Shown here piece by piece: positions 1 through 9,790 of a stretch of 57,277 nucleotides of DNA. Position numbers and translations under genes: made by a program. Every line of letters begins with the position of its first letter. The stretch's first letter is position 1. The notes under the pieces are model-generated. The model was not told the origin of the DNA, did not search any database, and was given only the letters and a program-made list of their open reading frames with translations. The stretch comes from an uncultured Bacteroidota bacterium (GTDB taxonomy: Bacteria; Bacteroidota; Bacteroidia; Flavobacteriales; UBA7312): the NCBI GenBank assembly GCA_902580855.1, contig CACHMF010000005.1, positions 1 through 57,277 of the forward strand, given 5' to 3'.

Positions 1-3000
1 ATAATTAATAGAGTCTGTAATAGTTGTATTTGGAAATGTTAATGTTGTTAAATTACTTCCAGTAACATTAAACACTCCAACTCCAGATGGAACAGATGTA
101 ATGGTAGAATTAGCGACATATGATGTTGTAATTTCATTATTAAGACAAATTGTACTATCACTTAATATTAATTCAGCACCATTATTACAATATACTTCGT
201 ATCCAATTGAGTCATTTGATATACAAAAGAAATCGTCGACAACCTCTAGCTGAATATTAAATGTGTCACAGTTTGCATATAAAACATGAATAATAGAATC
301 ATTAATAGAGCCAAATAGTACTGAGTCCTGAGTAGAAAGATCTAAATCCCACGAAATACTATTAATATTTTGATTTGAACCTAATGAAATAATAGCTTCA
401 AATTCCGAAATTACACCTTGACAGTCCTCATCAGATGTTGAAATTGTAACTTCTGGATTTTGCCATACAGTTATACTATCTAGTGTATAAGTTGTGCTAC
501 ACCCATTAGCATCAGTTGCTGTTAATTCTTCCGTATATAGTCCTGGGCTATTATACAAATAGCTTAATATTGAGTCTGATAATGAGCCGCTGGTTATTTG
601 TCCTCCTCCATCGATATTCCAATTCCATGATGTAATAATTGCATCTCCAACTTGTGTGTTATTTTCAAAAACTGATTCTAAACCGTAACAAACAGAGTCA
701 ACACTAAATGATGTATTTGGATGTACGTATGTATAGAACCATATTTCATCGGTACTTTCAACACATCCATGTTCATTTGTTACACTTAGAACAACTCTTA
801 TACTATCTCCTTGATCTGGAGCAGGGTAGGTAGGAGCACTGTTTGGATCAGGTGACGATACAGTTGGGACTAATATATTTCCATTTTGGTCAAAATATGT
901 CCAGCTAAAGGTGTCGTTATTTATTTCGTAATCATCAGAAGCCCAAATTATTGCATCACTGATTATAAATCCTTCACAGTTTAATGTGTCAAATGCTGGA
1001 TTTAGTATAATTTCAGCTATTGGGTCTGGGTATACAGTGATTGTAAAGCTAGTATCATCTATACAGTCGTGTTGTGATGTAGCGAATAACTCAACAAGAT
1101 ATGTTGTATCGTTTTCTGCTGCACTATTAAATGTATATGTAAAGTTTTGTGTTGTATCTGCTAATGCTCCATCTACATGCCATTCAAAGCTCATAGAAGA
1201 AATATCTTCTCCGTTATATGGAGTAGATGTATTGGTGAAGTTGACTACAAATGGTCCACAACTATCAGTCGCGCTTGGTATTGCACTAGCTAATGGTCTA
1301 GGGTATATAGTGACAAAAAGTGAGTCATAATCAGAACACTGTAGTCCTGTACTATCTATAAATATTTGGTCAACCCAAGTTTCTAGTTGGAAGCCATATA
1401 CAATAGCATTTGTATCAGTGTTTTCTGGGAAGTTAGCTTCAGGATTCGGATCTGCAGTCTGGCCTCCAGAATAAGTTAGAGATGCTCCATAAATAGAATC
1501 TAAATCTTCGTTTGGACTCCATGACCAGTGGTAACTTCCATTGTATGAGTTTGGATCAGCAGAAATATTGAAACTAGCAGGTCCACAGAGTGAATCATCT
1601 GGCGTTAGTATATCAGCTACTGAATTACATACCACATAATGGTATAATGTATCAGAAGCTTCACAAGTATTAGCATCTGTTATAGAGAATGTAACTTGAT
1701 ATGGATTAGGGTCACAGTTGCTATATATGACATCAATATTTGAGCTAGAAATAGAGCCATTTTGAATACTATAACTACCACCTAAATTCCAAACAGCATT
1801 ATTTAATTGAGTAGTTGATCCAAATTGAATAGTAGCTTCAAAAATTGATGTATCTCCCTGACATACTGGTGTGGAAAATATATCAATTGTAGGTCTGGGA
1901 TGAATAACAATATTTAGAGTATCGGAATCAGCACATTGTAAACCTCCTGAACTCACAATTAATGCTGAGTCAATCCATGTTTCTAGAACAAATGTGTAAG
2001 ATATATCTTGTCCAGAAGTATTATCTGGGAAGTTTGCAAGCGGATTTGGATCTTCAGTTTGTCCTAATGTATAAATTAGGGATGCTCCATATAAAGGATC
2101 TGATTGTAAGTTCGGATCCCATGTCCAATGGTAACTACCGTTATATGTATTTGGATCGGCAGAGATATTGAAACTTTGTGGTGCACAAAGTGAATCATCT
2201 TGAGTTAGGATGTTAGCAACAGAATTACAAAGAATTGTATGTTGTGTGGTATCGTTTGCAATACAATTATTTCCATCAATAATTTCTATTGATGGAAAAA
2301 CTGTATCACAATTATTATAAATTACACTAGCATCAAGAGAATTTGGATTATTTATTGGCCAATTGAATAAACCATCCATTTGCCAATTTATTGAACTTAA
2401 TATTTGCGTATCTCCATATGTGACTTGTGCTTCAAATTCAGAAGTATCTCCTTGACAAACAGGTAATGTTGAAATTGTAACTTCTGGATTTTGCCATACA
2501 GTTATACTATCTAGTGTATAAGTTGTGCTACACCCATTAGCATCAGTTGCTGTTAATTCTTCCGTATATAGTCCTGGGCTATTATACAAATAGCTTAATA
2601 TTGAGTCTGATAATGAGCCGCTGGTTATTTGTCCTCCTCCATCGATATTCCAATTCCATGATGTAATAATTGCATCTCCAACTTGTGTGTTATTTTCAAA
2701 AACTGATTCTAAACCGTAACAAACAGAGTCAACACTAAATGATGTATTTGGATGTACGTATGTATAGAACCATATTTCATCGGTACTTTCAACACATCCA
2801 TGTTCATTTGTTACACTTAGAACAACTCTTATACTATCTCCTTGATCTGGAGCAGGGTAGGTAGGAGCACTGTTTGGATCAGGTGACGATACAGTTGGGA
2901 CTAATATATTTCCATTTTGGTCAAAATATGTCCAGCTAAAGGTGTCGTTATTTATTTCGTAATCATCAGAAGCCCAAATTATTGCATCACTGATTATAAA

Positions 3001-6000
3001 TCCTTCACAGTTTAATGTGTCAAATGCTGGATTTAGTATAATTTCAGCTATTGGGTCTGGGTATACAGTGATTGTAAAGCTAGTATCATCTATACAGTCG
3101 TGTTGTGATGTAGCGAATAACTCAACAAGATATGTTGTATCGTTTTCTGCTGCACTATTAAATGTATATGTAAAGTTTTGTGTTGTATCTGCTAATGCTC
3201 CATCTACATGCCATTCAAAGCTCATAGAAGAAATATCTTCTCCGTTATATGGAGTAGATGTATTGGTGAAGTTGACTACAAATGGTCCACAACTATCAGT
3301 CGCGCTTGGTATTGCACTAGCTAATGGTCTAGGGTATATAGTGACAAAAAGTGAGTCATAATCAGAACACTGTAGTCCTGTACTATCTATAAATATTTGG
3401 TCAACCCAAGTTTCTAGTTGGAAGCCATATACAATAGCATTTGTATCAGTGTTTTCTGGGAAGTTAGCTTCAGGATTCGGATCTGCAGTCTGGCCTCCAG
3501 AATAAGTTAGAGATGCTCCATAAATAGAATCTAAATCTTCGTTTGGACTCCATGACCAGTGGTAACTTCCATTGTATGAGTTTGGATCAGCAGAAATATT
3601 GAAACTAGCAGGTCCACAGAGTGAATCATCTGGCGTTAGTATATCAGCTACTGAATTACATACCACATAATGGTATAATGTTTCAGTAGCTTGACAAGTA
3701 TTTGCGTCTTCTATAGAGAATGTAACTTCATATGGGTCGGGATCACAATCATCAAATATGACGCTTATGTTTGAAGAAGAAATAGAGCCATTTTGAATAC
3801 TATAACTACCAGCTAAATTCCAAATAGATGATGTAATTTGTTGTGAGGTTCCAAATTGAGAAATACCTATAAATGAAGATATATCTCCCTCACATACATC
3901 ATTACTTGAAATAGTAACCTCAGGATTACAATATATTTCTATGGGATTTGATACAACAGGAGAATAACATTCATTTCCGTCTTGAACCATTAAAGTCTGT
4001 CCAATTAAATTGTTGCCACATGTATCACTTATTAAATATGATGAATCGCTACCATCAATTGTTTGAAAAAAATTATCTCCCCAGATCCACGTATTTATTT
4101 GATTAGATTCACCCGCAGTAAATGTTCCAAATAAAAATATTGTATCTCCAGAGCAATTAGGAACCGATGTAAAATTTGCTTCTGGTAAACAATTTAATTC
4201 AACTGTATCAGAATGAAAATCAGTACACAAACTATCTTGATCCCATATAGTTAGAGTAACAGTATAGTCTATATTACAATTTTGATAATTATATTCTGGT
4301 TGAAAATATGAAGAAGTAGTGTTTGTATTATCTCCAAAATCCCACTCCCAATTCATATTACTAGAAGGGCTGGAGGTATTTATAAATTGAGTTGTTTCAT
4401 TTTCACATGCTGGGTCAGCTATAAAATCTGCTTCTGGTGTACAGAATATTATTGTATTGAAAGTCGTATCATGTTTACAACCATAAGCATCTTCAATATT
4501 TACATCAATAATATATGTTTGCTGTAAACTTGGATTATTTATTGGATCACAATCTGGATTATAAAATAAGCTGTCGATAAATTCAGATGAAGAAGAAATA
4601 AATGTTGAGCTTCCTGGAAAACTCCAATCCCATAAAACTATAGTAGTGTCACCTTCTAATGTATTATTGATAACTTCTGACTCTAAACCAGAACATACTG
4701 AAGGAACTTCAACAACTATTTGTGGAAGTTCATATATGGTAATTGTATCAACGTGAGTTGCTTCACATGATTGTGTTATGGGGTTGTAGAAATTCAGTGA
4801 ATCCGTGACGGTAAGTGTTACTTCATAATCGCCTGGGGACTGATATACATGAACAGGGTCTTCTAGTGTAGATGTATTGCCATCACCGAAATCCCAAAAA
4901 TAAGTTGCGATGTTAAATCCTTCTGGAACATCAATGATTTCTAAACAAGGTTGAATAGTAGTTGTTGTGTCAGATCTATTTTCAGCATCAGCAAAAAAGT
5001 AGACAGTATCACCAAAACATTCATTATTAGCTTGAAAATCAACAATTGGTTCGGGGAAAATTGTTATTGAATCGACTACAAATACCGACGTACAAGCATT
5101 TGTTGCTTCTACTGTAAAATGATAAATTCCAGCCTCTGAGTAACTTGCTGTTGAAGATGGAAAATTCTCTGAAACATATTGAGAACTTGTTGGTATTACA
5201 GTGTCTGAGCTACAATTCCCCCAGTCATAATAAAAAAATGGATCAGCCCAATTATATGGGGCAACATCAGAAGCATTATGAACAGGGTTTTCAGAATTTT
5301 CACAAGAAAATGAAGAATTATTATTTAATTGAATATTTGCAGCATCACTAATACAAATACTATCAGGAAATAAGAAATTAATACTTGGATTAGGAGGAAC
5401 TGTTATTAATCCCCCTAGAGTCATCAGTTGATCACCACAGTATGTAGAGTAAATACCAACAATCCTAAACACATCATAAACATCACCAACTGGATCCTCC
5501 CACACACAACCACATGAAGGTTCAAAAAAGGCATGTTCAAAAACGATTGATAATTCGTCAGGAGTTGTTGGATCGCAATCATGATCATAATATATTGTAT
5601 TATCAATAATATCTTGATAACCCCATATATCTAAAGTGTCAACCTCTTCACTACATGATTCTGTCCAAAAAATTTGCGCATTAAGGGAGAATTGATTTAA
5701 AAAATTCGGATCAATTGTATATGCAAAAACATCACCTATACATTGATTATTATTAAAACAATATTCAAGAGAGCCAAATACACTTGTTTGCTGATTAAAT
5801 AATATCTCATAAGAGAATTCTATTGGCGGACAAGAATTACCTATATAGCTTATTACAGTTATTTCTGAAACTGAATTATCAATTTGTATTTCAAAGGATT
5901 CAAAGTCGCTATAAAATTGGAAAGTATTTCCATTATTATCAGTAATATATACAGAGTCTATTCCAGTTATATCTGAATGAATATTTATAAAAGTATCAAT

Positions 6001-6990
6001 AACAAAAGAGTCGGGGACACAATACCAAAAAAAATCACCATTATAATCAAATCCTGAGCTGGAAGTACTGGCAATGTCAGTATCAAATTCTATAAAATTT
6101 GAAACAGAATTTACAGAGATATATTCATAATCGGGAACGACACATCCATTGTTAAGATCGGTTACCTCAAGAGAAATTTCAATAGTTGAATTATTAGAAT
6201 ATAATTGTGTTTCAAAAATACTATCGTTAAAATTCTGATAGACACCATCTATTAACCAGTTGTAACTGTATAAGGAGTCATTAAAATTATTTATGGTAAA
6301 ATTAAAAAGTTCTCCTTGACATGTTAGAGAGTTAGATGAAACAGCAAAAGATGCTTCAGCATTAGTTTGTATAAAATTTAAATTTATTGTGTCAGAATCT
6401 GAGCATCCTGTAGCATCATCAGTAATTGTGAGAATAACAGAACTTTCAGTGTCAGGAATTGATTCATCGTCAAAATCCTCCCATTCAATTCCATTAGGGA
6501 TTGTAATCCAATCGTATGAAATATCTCCAATTTCATTTTGAATATTAATATTTAAACTATCGTATTCAATAGAGCCATTTGAACATATTTCAGTTTCGAA
6601 ATCTACATCTAACGTTAGAGGTTGGTTAATTACACTAACAGTATCAGTAATAATTGAAAAAGGTTGGCCCGATGGGCAACATGATGAAACTAAGAAAAAT
6701 GGAACTGAAGCATATAGTTGAATTTGATATTCGCCAAAAGAAGGGAAAATAACATTTTCAAAATCATAATCTGTTGAATTAATAGACCATGTAGATGATA
6801 TATCACTAATTGTCCAATAATAATTAATACTACAGTTTACGTTTACATCTGAATCATTAAGAAAATCTATTTGAGTATTAGGTGTAATACAATTTGGAAC
6901 AATGAAAGATGCCTCAACACATTGAGCTATAGCTTGATGTGATATGCACATTAAAAATATAAAAAAGATATTTTTTATAAATTCCTTCAT
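1..6990 (-). CDS. Giant PKD-repeat secreted protein (partial, C-terminus beyond window)
   Basis: An uninterrupted minus-strand frame runs from the ATG at 6990 to the left edge, 2330 codons with no stop. It starts with a signal peptide (about 20 residues, ending ISHQAIAQ before a Cys). The rest is a chain of Ig-like/PKD-type beta domains, each holding cysteines and phrases such as VTFSIEDANTC or QVTLTVTD. Two textbook PKD cores (WDFGDGN, WEWDFGDN) lie near residues 692-725 and 877-885. A 677-residue period (2031 nt) is visible, with an exactly duplicated 1216-bp block. In Bacteroidota such proteins are usually T9SS-exported surface adhesins ending in a gliding-motility or sorting domain; that end is not in the window, so export route and role are inference. 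No enzyme domain was seen. A weak promoter-like AATCTTTG lies just upstream (7001-7008). Confidence 0.88.
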   Translation of the reverse strand, partial: MKEFIKNIFFIFLMCISHQAIAQCVEASFIVPNCITPNTQIDFLNDSDVNVNCSINYYWTISDISSTWSINSTDYDFENVIFPSFGEYQIQLYASVPFFLVSSCCPSGQPFSIITDTVSVINQPLTLDVDFETEICSNGSIEYDSLNINIQNEIGDISYDWITIPNGIEWEDFDDESIPDTESSVILTITDDATGCSDSDTINLNFIQTNAEASFAVSSNSLTCQGELFNFTINNFNDSLYSYNWLIDGVYQNFNDSIFETQLYSNNSTIEISLEVTDLNNGCVVPDYEYISVNSVSNFIEFDTDIASTSSSGFDYNGDFFWYCVPDSFVIDTFINIHSDITGIDSVYITDNNGNTFQFYSDFESFEIQIDNSVSEITVISYIGNSCPPIEFSYEILFNQQTSVFGSLEYCFNNNQCIGDVFAYTIDPNFLNQFSLNAQIFWTESCSEEVDTLDIWGYQDIIDNTIYYDHDCDPTTPDELSIVFEHAFFEPSCGCVWEDPVGDVYDVFRIVGIYSTYCGDQLMTLGGLITVPPNPSINFLFPDSICISDAANIQLNNNSSFSCENSENPVHNASDVAPYNWADPFFYYDWGNCSSDTVIPTSSQYVSENFPSSTASYSEAGIYHFTVEATNACTSVFVVDSITIFPEPIVDFQANNECFGDTVYFFADAENRSDTTTTIQPCLEIIDVPEGFNIATYFWDFGDGNTSTLEDPVHVYQSPGDYEVTLTVTDSLNFYNPITQSCEATHVDTITIYELPQIVVEVPSVCSGLESEVINNTLEGDTTIVLWDWSFPGSSTFISSSSEFIDSLFYNPDCDPINNPSLQQTYIIDVNIEDAYGCKHDTTFNTIIFCTPEADFIADPACENETTQFINTSSPSSNMNWEWDFGDNTNTTSSYFQPEYNYQNCNIDYTVTLTIWDQDSLCTDFHSDTVELNCLPEANFTSVPNCSGDTIFLFGTFTAGESNQINTWIWGDNFFQTIDGSDSSYLISDTCGNNLIGQTLMVQDGNECYSPVVSNPIEIYCNPEVTISSNDVCEGDISSFIGISQFGTSQQITSSIWNLAGSYSIQNGSISSSNISVIFDDCDPDPYEVTFSIEDANTCQATETLYHYVVCNSVADILTPDDSLCGPASFNISADPNSYNGSYHWSWSPNEDLDSIYGASLTYSGGQTADPNPEANFPENTDTNAIVYGFQLETWVDQIFIDSTGLQCSDYDSLFVTIYPRPLASAIPSATDSCGPFVVNFTNTSTPYNGEDISSMSFEWHVDGALADTTQNFTYTFNSAAENDTTYLVELFATSQHDCIDDTSFTITVYPDPIAEIILNPAFDTLNCEGFIISDAIIWASDDYEINNDTFSWTYFDQNGNILVPTVSSPDPNSAPTYPAPDQGDSIRVVLSVTNEHGCVESTDEIWFYTYVHPNTSFSVDSVCYGLESVFENNTQVGDAIITSWNWNIDGGGQITSGSLSDSILSYLYNSPGLYTEELTATDANGCSTTYTLDSITVWQNPEVTISTLPVCQGDTSEFEAQVTYGDTQILSSINWQMDGLFNWPINNPNSLDASVIYNNCDTVFPSIEIIDGNNCIANDTTQHTILCNSVANILTQDDSLCAPQSFNISADPNTYNGSYHWTWDPNLQSDPLYGASLIYTLGQTEDPNPLANFPDNTSGQDISYTFVLETWIDSALIVSSGGLQCADSDTLNIVIHPRPTIDIFSTPVCQGDTSIFEATIQFGSTTQLNNAVWNLGGSYSIQNGSISSSNIDVIYSNCDPNPYQVTFSITDANTCEASDTLYHYVVCNSVADILTPDDSLCGPASFNISADPNSYNGSYHWSWSPNEDLDSIYGASLTYSGGQTADPNPEANFPENTDTNAIVYGFQLETWVDQIFIDSTGLQCSDYDSLFVTIYPRPLASAIPSATDSCGPFVVNFTNTSTPYNGEDISSMSFEWHVDGALADTTQNFTYTFNSAAENDTTYLVELFATSQHDCIDDTSFTITVYPDPIAEIILNPAFDTLNCEGFIISDAIIWASDDYEINNDTFSWTYFDQNGNILVPTVSSPDPNSAPTYPAPDQGDSIRVVLSVTNEHGCVESTDEIWFYTYVHPNTSFSVDSVCYGLESVFENNTQVGDAIITSWNWNIDGGGQITSGSLSDSILSYLYNSPGLYTEELTATDANGCSTTYTLDSITVWQNPEVTISTSDEDCQGVISEFEAIISLGSNQNINSISWDLDLSTQDSVLFGSINDSIIHVLYANCDTFNIQLEVVDDFFCISNDSIGYEVYCNNGAELILSDSTICLNNEITTSYVANSTITSVPSGVGVFNVTGSNLTTLTFPNTTITDSINY
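435..1650 (-). repeat. 1216-bp direct repeat, copy 2 in coding order
   Basis: This block is base-for-base identical, by eye, to 2466-3681; the offset is 2031 nt (677 codons), so frame is kept. Identity starts at 435/2466 (flanks g against a) and stops at 1650/3681 (flanks a against t). It encodes several PKD-like domains of the giant protein. Confidence 0.92.
1890..2240 (-). repeat. Diverged third copy of the ~113-residue unit
   Basis: The translation starts CNSVANILTQDDSLCAPQSF and ends in NIVIHPRP. It aligns residue by residue with the unit inside the two exact repeats (CNSVADILTPDDSLCGPASF through TIYPRP), with many substitutions. So the repeat family predates the recent exact duplication. 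Limits are approximate. Confidence 0.75.
2466..3681 (-). repeat. 1216-bp direct repeat, copy 1 in coding order
   Basis: Identical partner of 435-1650. The 815-bp spacer (1651-2465) is not identical, although it holds a third, diverged version of the approximately 113-residue unit found at one end of the block. Confidence 0.92.
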
Positions 6991-7593
6991 ATTTTATGAT
7001 CAAAGATTTATAAAATTATTTCACTAAAAGATGTAGTGGAAAATTAAAATTTGAATCAGATATTTTTTTGGTTAGCTAAAGAGTAATAAATGTTCTCTAA
7101 TATTATAAAAGTCTCATTTAAAACAAGCAAATATATTACTTTTTAGGTGCTTCTAGTATTTATTTTTATGTACTGACTTGAAATCTAATTTTAAAAAAAT
7201 AAAATATTTTAATTCATATTAAATTAGTTAGATAAATTAAAGAGTGTTACTTATTAATATTTTATTTTTCACCAACATTAGAAACATCTCTTTCATCATT
7301 AGTATTTATCAATATTTTTTCTGATTAGTTGATAATTAGTGGTGTTTAATCTTCTTTATGTTTCGAGAAATAATATGAGGAGTTCCAACACGAAAACTAT
7401 AATTAATAAATGTAATTTATCATCATGATGAATCATTTTTAATAAAAAATAATGAAATAAAATGTTCAGGATTTTTAACTTTGTGTAATTTAAAAGAGTT
7501 CGATCAAAAGCTTTGAGATAAACATTTTACAATTAATAAACTGGCTATGTCAGATGGTTTTAGATTTACTCTGACCTTTTTTAATTTTTACAC
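6991..7593. other. 603-bp intergenic region with no gene seen
   Basis: Very AT-rich sequence between the divergent giant gene and the esterase. I see no credible ORF, RNA gene or strong hairpin terminator. A 12-nt perfect palindrome (TCATCATGATGA, 7420-7431) is the only symmetric element noted. Both genes must have promoters here, but no perfect TAnnTTTG box sits at a sensible distance. Confidence 0.6.
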
Positions 7594-8634
7594 ATGAAAA
7601 ACATACTAATATTATTGTTAATTATTCCCTTTACTGTTATGTCACAACAATTAACTACACAAAATATTTTGTATGATGGAAATAATAGGGAATATATTAT
7701 ATATGTTCCACAAAGTTATTCACCATCAATTTCAACGCCAATATTATTTGCTTTACATGGTGGTTCTGGGTATGCAAACGACTTTATGAATTATGAAGCA
7801 GATTTCAGATCAATTTCTGATACAGCAGGCTTTGTCTTAGTTTATCCTCAAGCCCTTGAAGATCCAAATGATGGTAATTCAACAAATTGGTTACATAAGG
7901 AACCAACAGATCATAAAGATATCTTTTTTATTGAAACTTTAATTGATACAATTTCATCTGAATACAATATAGATTTAAGTAGAATATATGCATGTGGATA
8001 TTCATTAGGAGGAATGTTTTCCTATGAATTAGCTTGTCAGCTTAATCATAAAATTACTGCAATATCTTCTGTTGCTGGTGCCGCTTTTTTTGGAGCATTT
8101 TCAAATTGTAATATATCACACCCCACTGCTGTTCTGAGTATAAATGGAACTGCTGATAATATACATCCATATAATGACCAAAATGGATGGTATTTTTCAG
8201 TAGCCGCCATTGATAGTTTTTGGTCTTACACAAATAACACAGATGTTATTCCAATAGTAACACAATTACCGGATTTAAATACTGCAGATGGAAGCACTGT
8301 TGAAAGATATACTTGGCAAAATGGAGATGGATGTGTATCTGTTGAAGAATTGAAAATTATTAATGGAGGACATGATTGGCCATCTCCTTTAAGTTCATGG
8401 GGAAATCAAGATATTAATACTAATGTTGAGATATGGAGCTTCTTATCTAAGTTCAATATGGATGGCCTAATTGGTTGTAATTCAACAAATCTGATTGATT
8501 TTAATATTTTAAATTCTAAAAATCTTATTAGAGTAGTAGATTTATTAGGAAGAGAATCTAAAGATTTGAAGGCCCAACCCATGTTTTATATTTATGATGA
8601 TGGAACAGTGGAGAAGAAAATAATCATTGAATAA
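7594..8634 (+). CDS. Secreted alpha/beta-hydrolase esterase, PHB depolymerase/feruloyl esterase (LpqC/CE1-like), T9SS tail
   Basis: 346 residues. A signal peptide (residues 1 to about 17) leads into an alpha/beta-hydrolase fold: oxyanion segment FALHGGSGY (52-60), nucleophile elbow GYSLGG with Ser137, probable Asp188 (NGTADNIHPY), and His260 (INGGHDWP). This matches the poly(3-hydroxybutyrate) depolymerase/LpqC/feruloyl esterase group, which cleaves esters in polymers or plant polysaccharides; the real substrate cannot be read. The last ~45 residues (VVDLLGRESK, then FYIYDDGTVEKKIIIE) look like a short type A T9SS sorting domain, so the enzyme is probably exported and surface-attached or released. 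It stands alone, with a large gap upstream and no clear terminator downstream. The ATG is followed at once by MKNILILLLI, supporting this start. Confidence 0.85.
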   Translation: MKNILILLLIIPFTVMSQQLTTQNILYDGNNREYIIYVPQSYSPSISTPILFALHGGSGYANDFMNYEADFRSISDTAGFVLVYPQALEDPNDGNSTNWLHKEPTDHKDIFFIETLIDTISSEYNIDLSRIYACGYSLGGMFSYELACQLNHKITAISSVAGAAFFGAFSNCNISHPTAVLSINGTADNIHPYNDQNGWYFSVAAIDSFWSYTNNTDVIPIVTQLPDLNTADGSTVERYTWQNGDGCVSVEELKIINGGHDWPSPLSSWGNQDINTNVEIWSFLSKFNMDGLIGCNSTNLIDFNILNSKNLIRVVDLLGRESKDLKAQPMFYIYDDGTVEKKIIIE

Positions 8635-8722
8635 CAGAAGTTTTCTTTACTAAAACACTTATTTAGGCTAGTTAATTTATTATAACCAGTTGGGAGCCTT
8701 CTAATAATGAAGAAAAATTATA

Positions 8723-8730
8723 TATGTTTG
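8723..8730 (+). promoter_or_regulatory. Promoter -7 box TATGTTTG
   Basis: Perfect match to the Bacteroidota motif TAnnTTTG, 24 nt before the DUF805 ATG. A TTGG at 8690-8693 is a poor -33 candidate because the spacing is long. Confidence 0.5.
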
Positions 8731-8754
8731 TTTATTAACTAATATTACAAATTT

Positions 8755-9120
8755 ATGGAATGGTATTTAAAAGTTTTAAAACAGTATGGAGATTTTTCTG
8801 GTAGAGCAAGAAGAAAAGAATATTGGATGTATGTTTTATTTAATGCGATTTTTGCTTTCATTGCAATGATGCTTGATAACATCCTTGGAACTGCCGGACC
8901 TGCCGGTTATGGAATAATATACGGAATATATGTGTTAGCAGTTTTTATTCCAGGCTTAGCAGTTGCTGTTAGAAGACTCCATGATGTTGGAAAAAGTGGT
9001 TGGATGTTTCTTATACTTCTAATTCCATTAATTGGAGTAATTTGGCTTACAGTTCTTTTAGTTACTGATAGTAATCCTGGAGACAATGAATATGGATCAA
9101 ATCCTAAAGAAATAGCATAA
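8755..9120 (+). CDS. DUF805 family membrane protein (YhaH/YhaI-like)
   Basis: 121 residues with the hallmark DUF805 features: an N-terminal YGDFSGRARRKEYWMYVLF segment, three to four hydrophobic helices, the conserved RRLHDVGKSGW loop (about residues 73-83), and a short polar tail containing DSNPGDNEYG. The family is integral to the inner membrane and of unknown function. The gene is monocistronic with its own promoter box at 8723. Family assignment is confident; no role can be given. Confidence 0.93.
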   Translation: MEWYLKVLKQYGDFSGRARRKEYWMYVLFNAIFAFIAMMLDNILGTAGPAGYGIIYGIYVLAVFIPGLAVAVRRLHDVGKSGWMFLILLIPLIGVIWLTVLLVTDSNPGDNEYGSNPKEIA

Positions 9121-9188
9121 AAATTTATTAATGACAGGAAATAAACAATCTAATTTCCCCATCTAGCAACACTTTTTTTGATTATAAA

Positions 9189-9210
9189 AGGTCACCTATT
9201 TAGGTCACCT
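9189..9210 (+). repeat. Paired AGGTCACCT motif, 13-bp period (left site)
   Basis: AGGTCACCT occurs at 9189-9197 and again at 9202-9210 with 4 nt between. The same arrangement, inverted, lies beside the integrase start at 21309-21330. It could be an element end, recombinase arm sites, or an operator upstream of the 9283 lipoprotein. Confidence 0.6.
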
Positions 9211-9252
9211 TCAATCTAGTGATCTGAGAAAACTAATATACGAAGTTTTTTA

Positions 9253-9260
9253 TAAATTTG
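9253..9260 (+). promoter_or_regulatory. Promoter -7 box TAAATTTG
   Basis: Perfect TAnnTTTG match 23 nt before the lipoprotein ATG at 9283, giving a short A-rich leader with no Shine-Dalgarno, usual for this phylum. Confidence 0.5.
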
Positions 9261-9282
9261 TTTAACATTAAAAAAATTAAAA

Positions 9283-9675
9283 ATGAAAAAAATATTTGTT
9301 TTAGCTTTATTCTGTTCTTCTCTTATCAGCTGTGCTACTTACGAGTTGACTGTCTTCGAAGATGACGGTACTATCAAACAAAATCATACATCAAAAGAAG
9401 TATTCGTTGGTACTGATGCCTTTGTACTTGATGCAATAATTAACCCATTTTTCATGGTTTATAGCTTATTTGTTCCAACTCCAATTGTTTCTTCAAGTAT
9501 TGGCGTAAACGGTGGGATGAATTTAAAAAATTACATTAGAGAATATGTTTCTTTGACTCCATTACCAATTATTTCTGGCGGAGATGATGATTGGGTTATT
9601 ATTGATGATGAAAATGGTAATAGACATTCTTACTCTGGACACAAATATAAATTAGAAAAAGTAAGAAATAAATAA
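9283..9675 (+). CDS. Small lipoprotein of unknown function
   Basis: 130 residues. The signal peptide ends in a lipobox (LISC, lipidated Cys about residue 17), so this is an anchored lipoprotein. The mature part begins ATYELTVFEDDG; a hydrophobic, glycine/serine-rich middle (about 48-75) could contact membrane; the end is acidic then basic (GGDDDWVIIDDENG, KYKLEKVRNK). I recognise no family. It has its own promoter box (9253) and ends at a strong hairpin (9738-9766). Confidence 0.75.
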   Translation: MKKIFVLALFCSSLISCATYELTVFEDDGTIKQNHTSKEVFVGTDAFVLDAIINPFFMVYSLFVPTPIVSSSIGVNGGMNLKNYIREYVSLTPLPIISGGDDDWVIIDDENGNRHSYSGHKYKLEKVRNK

Positions 9676-9677
9676 TT

Positions 9678-9764
9678 CCTAACCATCCGAGAACCTTTTT
9701 AAACATTTGAATGTTTGAAGCCATTAAGGACCACAAAAAAAAACCCACTCATTTGAGTGGGTTT
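9678..9764. repeat. Intergenic composite repeat, copy C (middle + R1 + hairpin)
   Basis: Contains CTAACCA, AGAAC, TTTTTAAA, GAATGT in order, then AAGCCATTAAGGACCAC (9718-9734) and an AAACCCACTCA hairpin. The same blocks recur at 10365-10451 and 10859-10925. Confidence 0.65.
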
Positions 9765-9766
9765 AT
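9738..9766. terminator. Bidirectional rho-independent terminator
   Basis: AAACCCACTCA (9741-9751) pairs perfectly with TGAGTGGGTTT (9754-9764). A T-rich run follows on the plus side and a long T run (A9s on plus) on the minus side, so it can stop both the 9283 gene and the convergent 9791-10294 gene. Confidence 0.8.
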
Positions 9767-9790
9767 TAGTTTATTTACAAACAGAAAAAT

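Noticed and set aside
986-3361. Two identical plus-strand 114-codon frames (986-1330 and 3017-3361)
   Set aside because: They are antisense shadows of the giant minus-strand PKD gene; their identity only reflects the 1216-bp repeat.
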